61,646 nucleotides of DNA from an uncultured Aquimarina sp. (GTDB taxonomy: Bacteria; Bacteroidota; Bacteroidia; Flavobacteriales; Flavobacteriaceae): contig CANMLG010000027.1 of the NCBI GenBank assembly GCA_947498765.1, forward strand, positions 1 to 61,646, in the 5' to 3' direction. Numbering within the stretch: the first letter of the stretch is position 1; every line of letters begins with the position of its first letter. The position numbers were made by a program, and so were the translations under genes. The notes beneath the pieces are model-generated. The model was not told where the DNA came from and ran no database searches. It worked only from the letters and a program-made list of their open reading frames with translations. Shown here in pieces: positions 43,469 through 52,212 of this stretch.

Positions 43469-43531
43469 TTTATAGAAGGCTTAATATTCAATTATTCAAT
43501 AACGAAGTGCTATTACATAACCTGGGTTAAA

Positions 43532-44452
43532 TCATTGGTCACGGTACAACCAATACTTTTCATACCGGTTATACTGCTCATTTCTGAACTGTTCTGGTGT
43601 TTGTTTCGTTATTCTTTTAAACAACCTTATAAAATAGGAATTATCCTTATAATTCAATTCTTCGGCTATAGAGGCTATTGATAAATCTGAATGTATAATC
43701 AATCGTTTGGCTTCTAAAATAATTCGATCCGTCATTATCTCAGAAGGCTTCTTCCCTACTGTTTTTTTACATAAATAATTCAATTGCCTATCTGTTATAT
43801 TCATTTTTTTTGAATAACAGGAAATTGGACGATGCATTTTAAAATATTTATCTACTAAAGCTTCATAGCGGTGTAATTGCAATAAATCATAACCATACAA
43901 AGTACTTGTTTCTTCTTTTTCAGGATATATTCTAGACAATTCAATAAACATAGCATTTAAATACATCCTAATCATATCCTGATACTTCAATGACCTATTT
44001 TGATATTCCTTATAAATCAATTCATACTTGAGTACAATCTCATCTTTTTCTTTAGTAGTCAGCTTTACATATGGCGAACTAAATGTAGAATTAAAAAAAG
44101 GAAAATTTGTTAATCTATCTGTATTAAAATCATGAAGAAAAAAATCTTTAGTAAAAAATAAAATATAGCCATCAACATCTTCAGAAACATTCCATTGGTG
44201 AATTTGTCCAGGAGAAATAATGAACATTGATCCTTCTGATACTTCGTACTCTAAAAAATCAATTGTATGCTTTCCTGTACCATGTGTAACTAATAAAATT
44301 AGGTAAAAATCATGACCATGTGGTTTTTCTATGAATAAGTTTTCCTGAACATGTTCTCTAAAATTTCTGATATAAAAATTGCTTTCAAACTTCATACAGT
44401 TATTATAATCATCAAAATTTGAAATTTTAAAAACAGGAAGACTTGAATTCAT
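43532..44452 (-). CDS. AraC family transcriptional regulator
   Basis: A 306-residue regulator with an N-terminal cupin-like sensor (ENLFIEKPHGHDFYLILLVTHGTGKHTIDFLEYEVSEGSMFIISPGQIHQW) and a C-terminal double HTH (IILEAKRLIIHSDLSIASIAEELNYKDNSYFIRLFKRITKQTPEQFRNE). It lies between the convergent LPMO gene and the divergent Nit1 cluster, whose promoter region it shares (44453-44778), so control of the Nit1 cluster is possible. The cupin end is more often linked to sugar sensing. The inducer is unknown. Confidence 0.88.
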   Translation of the reverse strand: MNSSLPVFKISNFDDYNNCMKFESNFYIRNFREHVQENLFIEKPHGHDFYLILLVTHGTGKHTIDFLEYEVSEGSMFIISPGQIHQWNVSEDVDGYILFFTKDFFLHDFNTDRLTNFPFFNSTFSSPYVKLTTKEKDEIVLKYELIYKEYQNRSLKYQDMIRMYLNAMFIELSRIYPEKEETSTLYGYDLLQLHRYEALVDKYFKMHRPISCYSKKMNITDRQLNYLCKKTVGKKPSEIMTDRIILEAKRLIIHSDLSIASIAEELNYKDNSYFIRLFKRITKQTPEQFRNEQYNRYEKYWLYRDQ

Positions 44453-44778
44453 ATAACGGGGTAACTAAACATTAATATCAATACTCTTTCAAAAAGCATA
44501 AATACTTATTTATTGTCGTAAATAAAATTAAAACCTTATAAAATAAGTACAAATACTTAAAATTAATCTTTATTAACCTTAATTGTATTATAGTAACGTT
44601 AATTAACATTTAACAATAAATAAAGTGTTTAAAACCTCTTTTTTGTTACAAAAAAATCATTAAAAACAGATTACACATGTAAAAAGTTCAATTTGTGCTA
44701 TTATTTGTTAGTTCCGTACCGTATAAAAAATACTTAAGTAATATATGTTTGTACTATCAATTTTAAACAATATAAATT
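44453..44778. promoter_or_regulatory. Divergent regulatory region of the AraC gene and Nit1 cluster
   Basis: 326 AT-rich bases. The perfect palindrome GTTAATTAAC (44598-44607) is flanked by further TTAAC words. TATGTTTG (44744-44751) fits the -7 promoter box, 35 bases before the MSMEG_0572 ATG, without a good -33 box, which suggests activator dependence. No gene is seen. Confidence 0.4.
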
Positions 44779-45261
44779 ATGCCAACAGTAGAAAAAGCAA
44801 TGCACAAAGACGGAGATTTTTTTGTGGACTATGAAGACAAAGTATTTGAAGATGTAAAAGCCAAACCAGGTGAAAAAGCTTTAGTAACATTTCATACAGT
44901 AGCCTTTGAAGGATCTATCGGACTAGTAAATATTTTATCTGCAACTAGATTACAACGTAAAGGTTTTGAAACTTCTATTTTATTATATGGCCCTGGTGTT
45001 ACTTTAGGTATCCAACGTGGTTTTCCAACGTTAGGTAGTGAAGCTTTCCCTGGTCATCAAAATTATGCTGCTCGTTTGAAAAAATTTATGGACGAAGGTG
45101 GTAAAGTATATGCTTGTCGTTTTGCTTTACAAGCATTATATGGTCACGGTGAGCCTTCATTATTACCAGGCATCCAACCAATAAGTCCTTTAGATGTAAT
45201 GGATATTCAGTTGATTCATAGAAATGAAAATGCATTTGTATTACATACCTGGACGATGTAG
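44779..45261 (+). CDS. MSMEG_0572/Sll0783 family nitrogen-starvation protein
   Basis: The 160-residue first protein of the Nit1 cluster. [62 protein letters not shown] and the [15 protein letters not shown] segment fit the MSMEG_0572 group, a DsrE-like small protein found only with this cluster as far as I know. The biochemical role is unknown; the family name comes from nitrogen-starvation-linked genes. It is separated from the nitrilase gene by a hairpin. Confidence 0.85.
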   Translation: MPTVEKAMHKDGDFFVDYEDKVFEDVKAKPGEKALVTFHTVAFEGSIGLVNILSATRLQRKGFETSILLYGPGVTLGIQRGFPTLGSEAFPGHQNYAARLKKFMDEGGKVYACRFALQALYGHGEPSLLPGIQPISPLDVMDIQLIHRNENAFVLHTWTM

Positions 45262-45278
45262 ACCCATTTCCTATTTAA

Positions 45279-45328
45279 AAGGACATATGACTAAAATAGA
45301 TACAATCTTATAATAGTCATATGTCCTT
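45279..45328 (+). terminator. Hairpin between Nit1 genes 1 and 2, possible attenuator
   Basis: AAGGACATATGACTA (45279-45293) pairs perfectly with TAGTCATATGTCCTT (45314-45328) around a 20-base loop, with T runs only about 10 bases later. It may stop part of the transcripts or shield the first message from decay, making the first gene the most expressed. Confidence 0.55.
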
Positions 45329-45374
45329 ATTTATAGTTTTTTTAAATTAATAATAAGGTAATATATTAAATATA

Positions 45375-46367
45375 ATGTTCAAAAAACCCATTGTAAAAGC
45401 AGCAGCTGTACAAATAGCTCCAGTGCTCGAAAGTAAATCTGGAACTTTAGGTAAAGTCGCAGATGCTATAGTTGAAGCGAGTAAACATGATACTGATATT
45501 ATTGTTTTCCCTGAAACTCTGGTACCAAACTATCCTTACTTTTCCTTTATAAAACCTGCAGTTAGTATACGTAAAGATCATACTAAACTTTATGAAGAAA
45601 GTGTAGTTGTACCAAGTGAATCAACCGATTTTATAGGAAACCTTGCAAAAGAATATAATATGGTTGTGGTCTTGGGGGTAAATGAACGTGATAAAGGCAC
45701 CTTATATAATACACAACTTGTTTTTGATACCACAGGTGAATTGGTATTAAAACGTAGAAAAATAACACCTACCTATCACGAACGTATGATTTGGGGGCAA
45801 GGTGATGGTAGCGGCCTAAAAGCTGTAGATACTTCTATTGGACGAATTGGAGCTTTAGCCTGTTGGGAACATTATAATCCTTTGGCCCGATTTGCACTTA
45901 TGAATGATAATGAAGAAATTCATTGTAGTCAATTCCCAGGATCTATGGTAGGCCAAATATTTGCCGATCAAATGGAAGTTACCATGAGACATCATGCGTT
46001 AGAATCTGGATGTTTTGTTATCAACTCTACAGGTTTTTTACACCCAGAGCAAGTACAAGAAATTACGGGTGATGAGAAAATGCAAAAAGTACTAGATAAA
46101 GGGTGCTTTACCGCTATTATTTCTCCCGAAGGTGTAATTATCTCCGATGTACTAACCGAAGGTGAAGGTATCGTATATGCTGAAATGGATATGTCATTAA
46201 TTACCAAAAGAAAGCGAATGATGGATTCTGTAGGACATTATTCAAGACCCGAACTTTTATCACTCAATATTGATAAAAGACCTAAGAATTTAATGTATGA
46301 AAGCCAGGGTTTAATAAGTAACAAGGAGACAAACCAACAAGAAATCTCTTTAGAAAACAGCTTTTAA
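45375..46367 (+). CDS. Nit1-type nitrilase
   Basis: A 330-residue carbon-nitrogen hydrolase of the nitrilase superfamily. The catalytic triad is visible: Glu47 ([13 protein letters not shown]), Lys129 ([12 protein letters not shown]) and Cys163 (LACWEHYNP); the H-E/H-Y-N-P context after Cys is of the true nitrilase branch. It converts a nitrile (or possibly cyanide) to acid plus ammonia. Published work on a homologous Nit1C cluster tied it to growth on cyanide as nitrogen source; the natural substrate here is unknown. It is second in the seven-gene cluster. Confidence 0.92.
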   Translation: MFKKPIVKAAAVQIAPVLESKSGTLGKVADAIVEASKHDTDIIVFPETLVPNYPYFSFIKPAVSIRKDHTKLYEESVVVPSESTDFIGNLAKEYNMVVVLGVNERDKGTLYNTQLVFDTTGELVLKRRKITPTYHERMIWGQGDGSGLKAVDTSIGRIGALACWEHYNPLARFALMNDNEEIHCSQFPGSMVGQIFADQMEVTMRHHALESGCFVINSTGFLHPEQVQEITGDEKMQKVLDKGCFTAIISPEGVIISDVLTEGEGIVYAEMDMSLITKRKRMMDSVGHYSRPELLSLNIDKRPKNLMYESQGLISNKETNQQEISLENSF

Positions 46368-46425
46368 ACTTCTACAAAGACAAAAAAGAATTATCCCTTT
46401 ATTGAAACTTTAAAATACAGTAACT

Positions 46426-47544
46426 ATGAATAATACATTAACACTACAAGACAATCATACATTACTGAATGATATTCAAACACAAGGCATTCGTTTAGAA
46501 GGTTTACAGGACCTTAGCATTCGCGAAGGGGGAGCTGGACCAACAGATCATAAAGCAGTGACTATTTTTAATACCACCATTATGATCCCTGTATTTAGTC
46601 ATGCAGCCAAAAACTCTCCTTTTGTAGCCACCGCTCCATCAAAAATGGGGTATGCTTCATTAAAAAAAGACGGTAAAATACTCACTACTATTAGGTTTAT
46701 AGGGGAACCTCAATTTTATAAAGAAGAAAGTTCTGATGGTATTCCTTTTTGGAAAATTGCTCGACTACATAGTAAGGATGTTTTAGCTACTACAGTACTT
46801 CAAAACTGTATTCGTTACAAAGAAAAAGAAACATCATGTCAATTCTGTGCTATAGGTGAATCATTAAAATATGACACCACTATTGCTTACAAAAGGCCAC
46901 ATCATTTAGCCGAAGTGGCTAAAGCAGCTGTAGCACTTGACGGTATATCTCAATTTATAATGACCACAGGTACACCTGCCAGTAGTGATCGTGGTGCTAA
47001 AATATTATTTGAAAGTGTTACCGCTGTAAGAGAAGTTGTCAATATACCCATACAGGTACAATGTGAACCGCCTGATGATTTTAACTGGTTTTACATGTTA
47101 AAAGAAGCTGGTGCTAGCTCCATAGGTATGCATTTGGAAGCAGTTACTGATCGTGTTCGAAATAAAATTATGCCTGGTAAAGCCAGTGTATCACTCGATT
47201 TTTATTTTAAAGCATTTAAAGAGGCTGTTAAAATATTTGGAAAAGGAAATGTAAGCACATACATATTGGCCGGTTTAGGTGACACTCAAGAAGAAATTCT
47301 AGAAATGTCCGAAAAATTAATTGCCATTGGAGTATACCCCTTTGTAGTACCTTTTGTCCCTATTAGAAATACACCTTTAGAAAATCATGCTTCACCTGAA
47401 AAGGAATATATGCATGGTATTTTAGATCCCTTAGCCGAGGCTTTAGTTAAAGCTGAAATGACATCGGACACTTTAGAATCTGGTTGTGCTAAATGTGGCG
47501 CTTGTTCCACATTAGCAAGCTTTGAAAAAAAATACAGCGCATGA
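46426..47544 (+). CDS. MSMEG_0568 family radical SAM protein
   Basis: A 372-residue radical SAM enzyme of the Nit1 cluster. The likely cluster ligands are in CIRYKEKETSCQFCAIGE, i.e. C-x9-C-x2-C, a wider first gap than the usual C-x3-C-x2-C. It is followed by the barrel (FIMTTGTPASSDRGAKIL; PIQVQCEPPDDFNWFYML; GKGNVSTYILAGLGDTQEEI) and a C-terminal Cys set (SGCAKCGACST) that may hold a second centre. The stop overlaps the next ATG by 4 bases. The product is not known; with the AIR-synthase-like and acetyltransferase genes it suggests a small-molecule pathway that yields the nitrile. Confidence 0.88.
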   Translation: MNNTLTLQDNHTLLNDIQTQGIRLEGLQDLSIREGGAGPTDHKAVTIFNTTIMIPVFSHAAKNSPFVATAPSKMGYASLKKDGKILTTIRFIGEPQFYKEESSDGIPFWKIARLHSKDVLATTVLQNCIRYKEKETSCQFCAIGESLKYDTTIAYKRPHHLAEVAKAAVALDGISQFIMTTGTPASSDRGAKILFESVTAVREVVNIPIQVQCEPPDDFNWFYMLKEAGASSIGMHLEAVTDRVRNKIMPGKASVSLDFYFKAFKEAVKIFGKGNVSTYILAGLGDTQEEILEMSEKLIAIGVYPFVVPFVPIRNTPLENHASPEKEYMHGILDPLAEALVKAEMTSDTLESGCAKCGACSTLASFEKKYSA

Positions 47545-48161
47545 TATATTTCAAAACAAAAAAACAAGAAACGGGATTAGACTTTATAGATATCAATATT
47601 CCTAGTAATAATGCACAATTAGATGCTTATTATGAAACGAGAAAACAAATCTTTTGCAAAGAACAACAACTTTTTGAAAATACTGATTATGACGAAAATG
47701 ACTACTGCTCTATTCCTATCATAGCCTTAAATCATTACTTAGGTGCTCCTGATAAAGTTGTCGGTGTAGTTCGTATTTTTGAAACTAAAGAACGAGAATG
47801 GTTTGGTGGTAGACTTGGAGTAATTAAAGACTATCGCACGTTTTCAAAATTTGTGTGCCCTAACCTATTTAAAGATAAAAAAGTCTCTCCACTATATCAA
47901 ATGTCTATTGCTGCTGGTTTAATTTACAGAGCGGTATCCTTAGCAAATTACATTGGTTGTGATAAATTTTCAGCCCATGTACAAGAACAAAATGTAAAGT
48001 TATTTAAACGTTTACACTGGAATGTAGTTGACCAAATTGAATTACATGGGGTAAAACACTTTTTAATGGAAGCCGATTTAGATGCCTATCCAGCAACTCC
48101 TATTTATACTTCGACTGTTGCTAATACTGAAACACTGCTTAAACTTTTTAAAGTAGCCTAA
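47541..48161 (+). CDS. MSMEG_0567/Sll0786 family GNAT N-acetyltransferase
   Basis: A 206-residue GNAT-fold protein of the Nit1 cluster: YYETRKQIFCKEQQLFENTDYDENDY, KVVGVVRIFETKEREWFGGRLGVIKDYR, SPLYQMSIAAGLIYRAVSLANYIGCDKFSAHVQEQNVKLFKRLHW. The pattern resembles acyl-homoserine-lactone-synthase-like GNATs as well as acetyltransferases. It is coupled to the radical SAM gene by an ATGA overlap. The acyl acceptor is unknown. Confidence 0.85.
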   Translation: MIYFKTKKQETGLDFIDINIPSNNAQLDAYYETRKQIFCKEQQLFENTDYDENDYCSIPIIALNHYLGAPDKVVGVVRIFETKEREWFGGRLGVIKDYRTFSKFVCPNLFKDKKVSPLYQMSIAAGLIYRAVSLANYIGCDKFSAHVQEQNVKLFKRLHWNVVDQIELHGVKHFLMEADLDAYPATPIYTSTVANTETLLKLFKVA

Positions 48162-48172
48162 TTAAAAAAATT

Positions 48173-49147
48173 ATGATTACTGAGTTAGAAAACATAAAAG
48201 ATTGCATTAGCAAATTAAGGAATCATCAAAGTATTTTAGACAAAAAAAATATTAGTGAAACTCATAAAAGTATTGGTAACTCAGTAGCAAGTAGTGTTTA
48301 TTTTAATAACGAATCAAAACACCAGCAGACAGCTATAAAAATTGGCGATGATACTGCTGCTATCCCACAGACAGATGGGAGTCATTTATTATTTGCAGCC
48401 GAGGGGATTATTGAAAATTTTTTAAATGCCGATCCTTGGTTTGCTGGCTATTCCGCAGTTATGGTAAATATAAGTGATATCTGTGCTATGGGAGGATTGC
48501 CAATAGCCGTAACAGATACTATTTATTCAAAAAATGCCGAAGATAGCGTTCAGATTTGGGAAGGAATGCTTGCCGCTTCAAAAAAATATGGAGTACCCAT
48601 TGTTGGCGGACACACTTGTTATCATTCCCAAAACAAAGCATTAAGTGTATCCATTATGGGAAAAGCAACTCAAAACCTATTGACAAGTTTTGATGCTAAA
48701 CCTAACGAAAAATTATTATTAGCCATTGATCCAAATGGTGCTTATTACAAAGAATATCCTTTTTGGAATGCCAGTACCACTAGTGACGCTAAAAAAATTC
48801 AAGAAATAGTAAAGCTCCCTCACCAAATAGCCAATAAAAACTTGAGCAATGTATGTAAGGATGTGAGTATGGGCGGCATTATTGGGACTATCTACATGCT
48901 TATGAATACATCAAACATAGGAGTAGAAATAAATCTGGAAAATATTACCAAACCAGACAACGTATTATGGGAAAAATGGTTAGTTAGCTTTCCTAGTTAC
49001 GGATATTTATTTAGCTGTAGCGAAGAAAATGCAGCTAAAATTCAATCCATTTTTTTCGAAAAAGGAATCAATTGTGATGCTATTGGAACCATTACATCCC
49101 AAAAAGAACTGATTATAAATTATAAAGAACAAAAAATAAAATTTTAG
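48173..49147 (+). CDS. Sll0787 family AIR-synthase-like ATPase
   Basis: A 324-residue protein with the PurM/ThiL/SelD fold. The N-terminal half has KIGDDTAAIPQTDGSHLLFAAEGIIENFLNADPWFAGYSAVMVNISDICAMGGLPIAVTDT, the conserved ATP-binding and substrate strand of the family. The second half has VCKDVSMGGIIGTIYMLMN. It probably phosphorylates or cyclises an amide or formyl substrate with ATP. It belongs to the Nit1 cluster and is linked tightly to both neighbours (11 and 3 bases). Confidence 0.88.
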   Translation: MITELENIKDCISKLRNHQSILDKKNISETHKSIGNSVASSVYFNNESKHQQTAIKIGDDTAAIPQTDGSHLLFAAEGIIENFLNADPWFAGYSAVMVNISDICAMGGLPIAVTDTIYSKNAEDSVQIWEGMLAASKKYGVPIVGGHTCYHSQNKALSVSIMGKATQNLLTSFDAKPNEKLLLAIDPNGAYYKEYPFWNASTTSDAKKIQEIVKLPHQIANKNLSNVCKDVSMGGIIGTIYMLMNTSNIGVEINLENITKPDNVLWEKWLVSFPSYGYLFSCSEENAAKIQSIFFEKGINCDAIGTITSQKELIINYKEQKIKF

Positions 49148-49150
49148 TAC

Positions 49151-49429
49151 ATGCCAGTAACTTACGTAAATATCAAATGGCCCGATAATAAAACAGATCA
49201 AGTTTATTCTCCATCTAGTATTGTAGAAGACTATTTTTCATCGGGACAAGAAATTACAGTCGAGGAATTTCTAAGTACATGTAATACTGCTTTAAATGAA
49301 GCTAGTGAACGGGTACGTCAAAAGTATGGTTATGCCTGTACTTCTGCGCAAGCAGAATCACACCGAATAAATGAATTGTGTCAGACTTATGAACATTCAA
49401 AAAAAGTAAAAATTGTATCAATTAAATAG
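49151..49429 (+). CDS. MSMEG_0570 family nitrogen-starvation protein
   Basis: A 92-residue small protein of the Nit1 cluster: MPVTYVNIKWPDNKTDQVYSPSSIVEDYF, QEITVEEFLSTCNTALNEASERVRQKYGYACTSAQAE. The conserved opening V-x-WPD and the S-x-V-x-x-Y-F pattern identify the family. The function is unknown; its size and its fixed place in the cluster suggest a carrier or accessory subunit. Confidence 0.85.
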   Translation: MPVTYVNIKWPDNKTDQVYSPSSIVEDYFSSGQEITVEEFLSTCNTALNEASERVRQKYGYACTSAQAESHRINELCQTYEHSKKVKIVSIK

Positions 49430-49436
49430 AAAAAGT

Positions 49437-50705
49437 ATGAATCACTATCAAGTTATTGTTGTTGGAGGAGGTCAAGCAGGCTTGTCGGCAAGTTATTGTT
49501 TAAAAAAGGAAAATATAAATCACTTGGTACTAGACCGAGGGGAAATTGGAGACTCTTGGGGTAAACGCAGATGGGATTCTTTCTGTTTAGTAACTCCTAA
49601 TTGGCAATGCAGATTGCCTGGCTTTGACTATGATGGAAATGATCCAAAAGGTTTTATGGTTAAAGATGAAATTGTTGATTACGTAAAACGTTATGCTGAA
49701 TCTTTTAATCCTCCAATTAAAGGCAATGTAGAGGTTCATAAAGTGTATAAAAAAGATACAAATAGCGTTTTTAATGTAGATACTTCCATTGGTAATTTTA
49801 CAGCCGACAAAGTGATTATTGCCACTGGTGCTTATCATATTCCTAATATTTTACCAATGTCCAAAGGCTTTGATGATAGTATTACTCAAATTCATTCAGC
49901 AGACTATAAAAACCCAGATCAATTTTCCGAAGGAGCAACACTTGTTGTAGGTTCTGGACAATCGGGAGCTCAAATTGCCGAAGATTTACATATTGCAGGT
50001 AAAAAAGTATATTTAAGTGTGGGGACTGCTCCTAGAGCTCCACGTACTTATCGAGGAAAAGATGCAGTAGAATGGTTGGAAGATATGGGGTATTACGATC
50101 AGCCTATTGAAATGCATCCGGATCCCGAAGAGGCTCGACATAAAACCAATCATTACCTTACGGGAAGAGACGGTGGACGTGATATTGATTTACGTAAATT
50201 AGCTTCGGAAGGTGTGCAATTACGAGGACAAATTGGTAGCGTTGAAAATGGTAGCATATCATTTAGTAATGATTTAAAAGAAAATTTAGATGCAGCTGAT
50301 GCTACTTATGAGCGCATTCAAAATAATATAGATAAATATATTGAAATCAACAATATTAAAGCACCAGAGCCAACTCGCTATGAGGCTATGTGGGAGCCTA
50401 ATATTGCCAATGACGCTCCTGTAGATTATAAAGCCGAAGGTATAAAATCCGTAATCTGGTGTACGGGTTTTAGAGTAGATTTTAAATGGGTAGATTTCCC
50501 TAAAGTATATGACCAAAGAGGTTATCCAACCTATAAACGAGGTGTTACCGAAGAATCTGGTTTATATTTTATTGGCCTACCATGGTTACACACATGGGGA
50601 TCTGGTAGATTTTCACATGTAGCACAGGATGCAGAATATATAAGCAATCATATTGTAAGTGCTTTTGATGATGAAATAGTTGAAACTTGTTTGACTAAAA
50701 AATAA
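49437..50705 (+). CDS. MSMEG_0569 family flavin-dependent oxidoreductase
   Basis: A 422-residue flavoprotein monooxygenase-like enzyme closing the Nit1 cluster. The start at 49437 gives MNHYQVIVVGGGQAGLSASY with the FAD motif GGGQAG; a frame 8 codons longer overlaps nothing useful. The second dinucleotide motif is VVGSGQSGAQIAEDL (NADPH), and the end (GLYFIGLPWLHTWGSGRFSHVAQDAEY) is typical. It may oxidise an amine or aldoxime precursor on the way to the nitrile, an inference from enzyme class. A terminator follows. Confidence 0.88.
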   Translation: MNHYQVIVVGGGQAGLSASYCLKKENINHLVLDRGEIGDSWGKRRWDSFCLVTPNWQCRLPGFDYDGNDPKGFMVKDEIVDYVKRYAESFNPPIKGNVEVHKVYKKDTNSVFNVDTSIGNFTADKVIIATGAYHIPNILPMSKGFDDSITQIHSADYKNPDQFSEGATLVVGSGQSGAQIAEDLHIAGKKVYLSVGTAPRAPRTYRGKDAVEWLEDMGYYDQPIEMHPDPEEARHKTNHYLTGRDGGRDIDLRKLASEGVQLRGQIGSVENGSISFSNDLKENLDAADATYERIQNNIDKYIEINNIKAPEPTRYEAMWEPNIANDAPVDYKAEGIKSVIWCTGFRVDFKWVDFPKVYDQRGYPTYKRGVTEESGLYFIGLPWLHTWGSGRFSHVAQDAEYISNHIVSAFDDEIVETCLTKK

Positions 50706-50715
50706 TTCTCATACT

Positions 50716-50762
50716 AAAAAACCAACTAGAATTATAATAATAATTCTAGCTGGTTTTTGTAT
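50716..50762 (+). terminator. Terminator of the Nit1 cluster
   Basis: A 19-bp stem (50717-50735 with 50740-50758, one mismatch; core CTAGAATTAT) ending in a T run. It lies 12 bases past the last gene. Confidence 0.9.
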
Positions 50763-50937
50763 AAAAAAATCCAATAAATAGTGAGGATTTAAAGTGAAGC
50801 ATAACCGAGACAATTCCATTTTTTTAAATCGGATATTACTTATATATAATGTGATACTAAAAATTTATAACAATACTTCTGAAATGCCTTTTAAGTAAAA
50901 CCTATTTTATTCTAATTCAAAATTCACATAATTTTTA

Positions 50938-52206
50938 TTAATCTTCCTTTTTTTCAAAATACCTTACATAGTCAACCTTCATACTTGTACCATCAATAGC
51001 ATCGGTAACTTCCCCTCCTATTCTCGCTTTTAGAATCGCTAAACTTAATAAGATGTTTGTTTTAGCATGACAAAGCGCATTATCTTCCTCTCTAATCAAT
51101 TTTCCATCAAAATAGAATTTAAACTCTGTGGGAGTCCATAAAAATCCATAGGTGTGGTAATCTTTTGAAAAATCATCTCCTTCTTCCGTGTCAAAGTGGG
51201 CAAGTTCTATCCATTCTTCGCCTTTTAAATATTCTATTTTATAATTTGTAATTAGATTATACCATGTTTCAGTATTTTTTGTCCAAGCATTTGTAAATTG
51301 AATACATCCTATATCTACTGCTTTCTTAAATTTTAATGTAATCCATTTTTCTCCTTTAATCTGTGAGATCCATTCATTATTGGCACCTCTAACTACTCCA
51401 TCAACTACATTTTGTGGATCAGTATTTCTTTCTCCTTTAAATGCATATTTTCCACTTGCTTCAACTTTGACATTCTTCTTTGCTGCATGGTTTACAAGCT
51501 CGCTATAGTTATCTGCATCTTGTGGACGCCTAGGATTTTTGGGATATCCTTTTTCTGTTGGTGCGTACACAAAGATTTCTCCCATATTTATTTTTTTTCC
51601 GTGCCTAGAAGAAATTCTTACTTTCTTTGTTTGTATTGGAGTTTTTAAAATATGAGAATAACTGTCTTTAGGAATTTTACTTCCAAAGAAAAAAGGTTCT
51701 GGATCATCTTCATGATGCCCATGTTCATCTTTATCCGTCCAATTATGAATATTCGTGTTTACTTTATTGGGGTAATGCCCTTCATTAACATCTAATTCAA
51801 ACGCTTTTTCTCCTTCTGGCACACCATTTTTAGGCCACATCCAAAAAGAATTGTTCGTTCCCGTAGCTCCTGCATATTTGTATTTAGCCTCAAAATAACC
51901 ATATCCAAAATCTTCTTTCGTCCAAATATTTCCACAGGTCCAATCTTGACCTCCTCTACTTTCTTTCTTCGCTTTTAGTTCTAAAATACCATCATGGACT
52001 TCTGCATTTTCTCTCCAACGACTACATAATACATATGCTCCTCCTGATTTAGAATTTTGAGAATGCCAACGTTGGTCTAAGTCAGCATCAGTACCATTAA
52101 ACTCTTCACTCCAGCTTAATTCATAATTTTCTTCTATTTCTTTTGGTAGTTGTGCCCAACTAGAAACAACAGCAAACATAGATATTAGGATTGTAATCTT
52201 TTTCAT
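50938..52206 (-). CDS. GH16 family enzyme with an F5/8-like domain inserted in the catalytic fold
   Basis: A 422-residue secreted enzyme (signal MKKITILISMFAVVSSWAQ). The GH16 jelly roll begins YELSWSEEFNGTD, and the catalytic E-x-D-x-x-E is Glu137/Asp139/Glu142 (AFELDVNEG). The fold resumes at DYHTYGFLWTPTEFKFYFDGKLI (about 350) and ends VDYVRYFEK. Between about 181 and 348 lies an insertion with F5/8 (discoidin) features: KVRISSRHGKKINMGEIFVYAP first, then VKVEASGKYAFKG, NVVDGV, KWITLKFKKAVDIGCIQFTNAW and NYKIEYLKGEEWIELAHF. The order looks circularly permuted. It is likely a beta-galactanase (agarase/porphyranase/carrageenase type) given GH117 and GH2 next to it. It is last in the operon. 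Confidence 0.8.
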   Translation of the reverse strand: MKKITILISMFAVVSSWAQLPKEIEENYELSWSEEFNGTDADLDQRWHSQNSKSGGAYVLCSRWRENAEVHDGILELKAKKESRGGQDWTCGNIWTKEDFGYGYFEAKYKYAGATGTNNSFWMWPKNGVPEGEKAFELDVNEGHYPNKVNTNIHNWTDKDEHGHHEDDPEPFFFGSKIPKDSYSHILKTPIQTKKVRISSRHGKKINMGEIFVYAPTEKGYPKNPRRPQDADNYSELVNHAAKKNVKVEASGKYAFKGERNTDPQNVVDGVVRGANNEWISQIKGEKWITLKFKKAVDIGCIQFTNAWTKNTETWYNLITNYKIEYLKGEEWIELAHFDTEEGDDFSKDYHTYGFLWTPTEFKFYFDGKLIREEDNALCHAKTNILLSLAILKARIGGEVTDAIDGTSMKVDYVRYFEKKED

Positions 52207-52212
52207 AATAAA

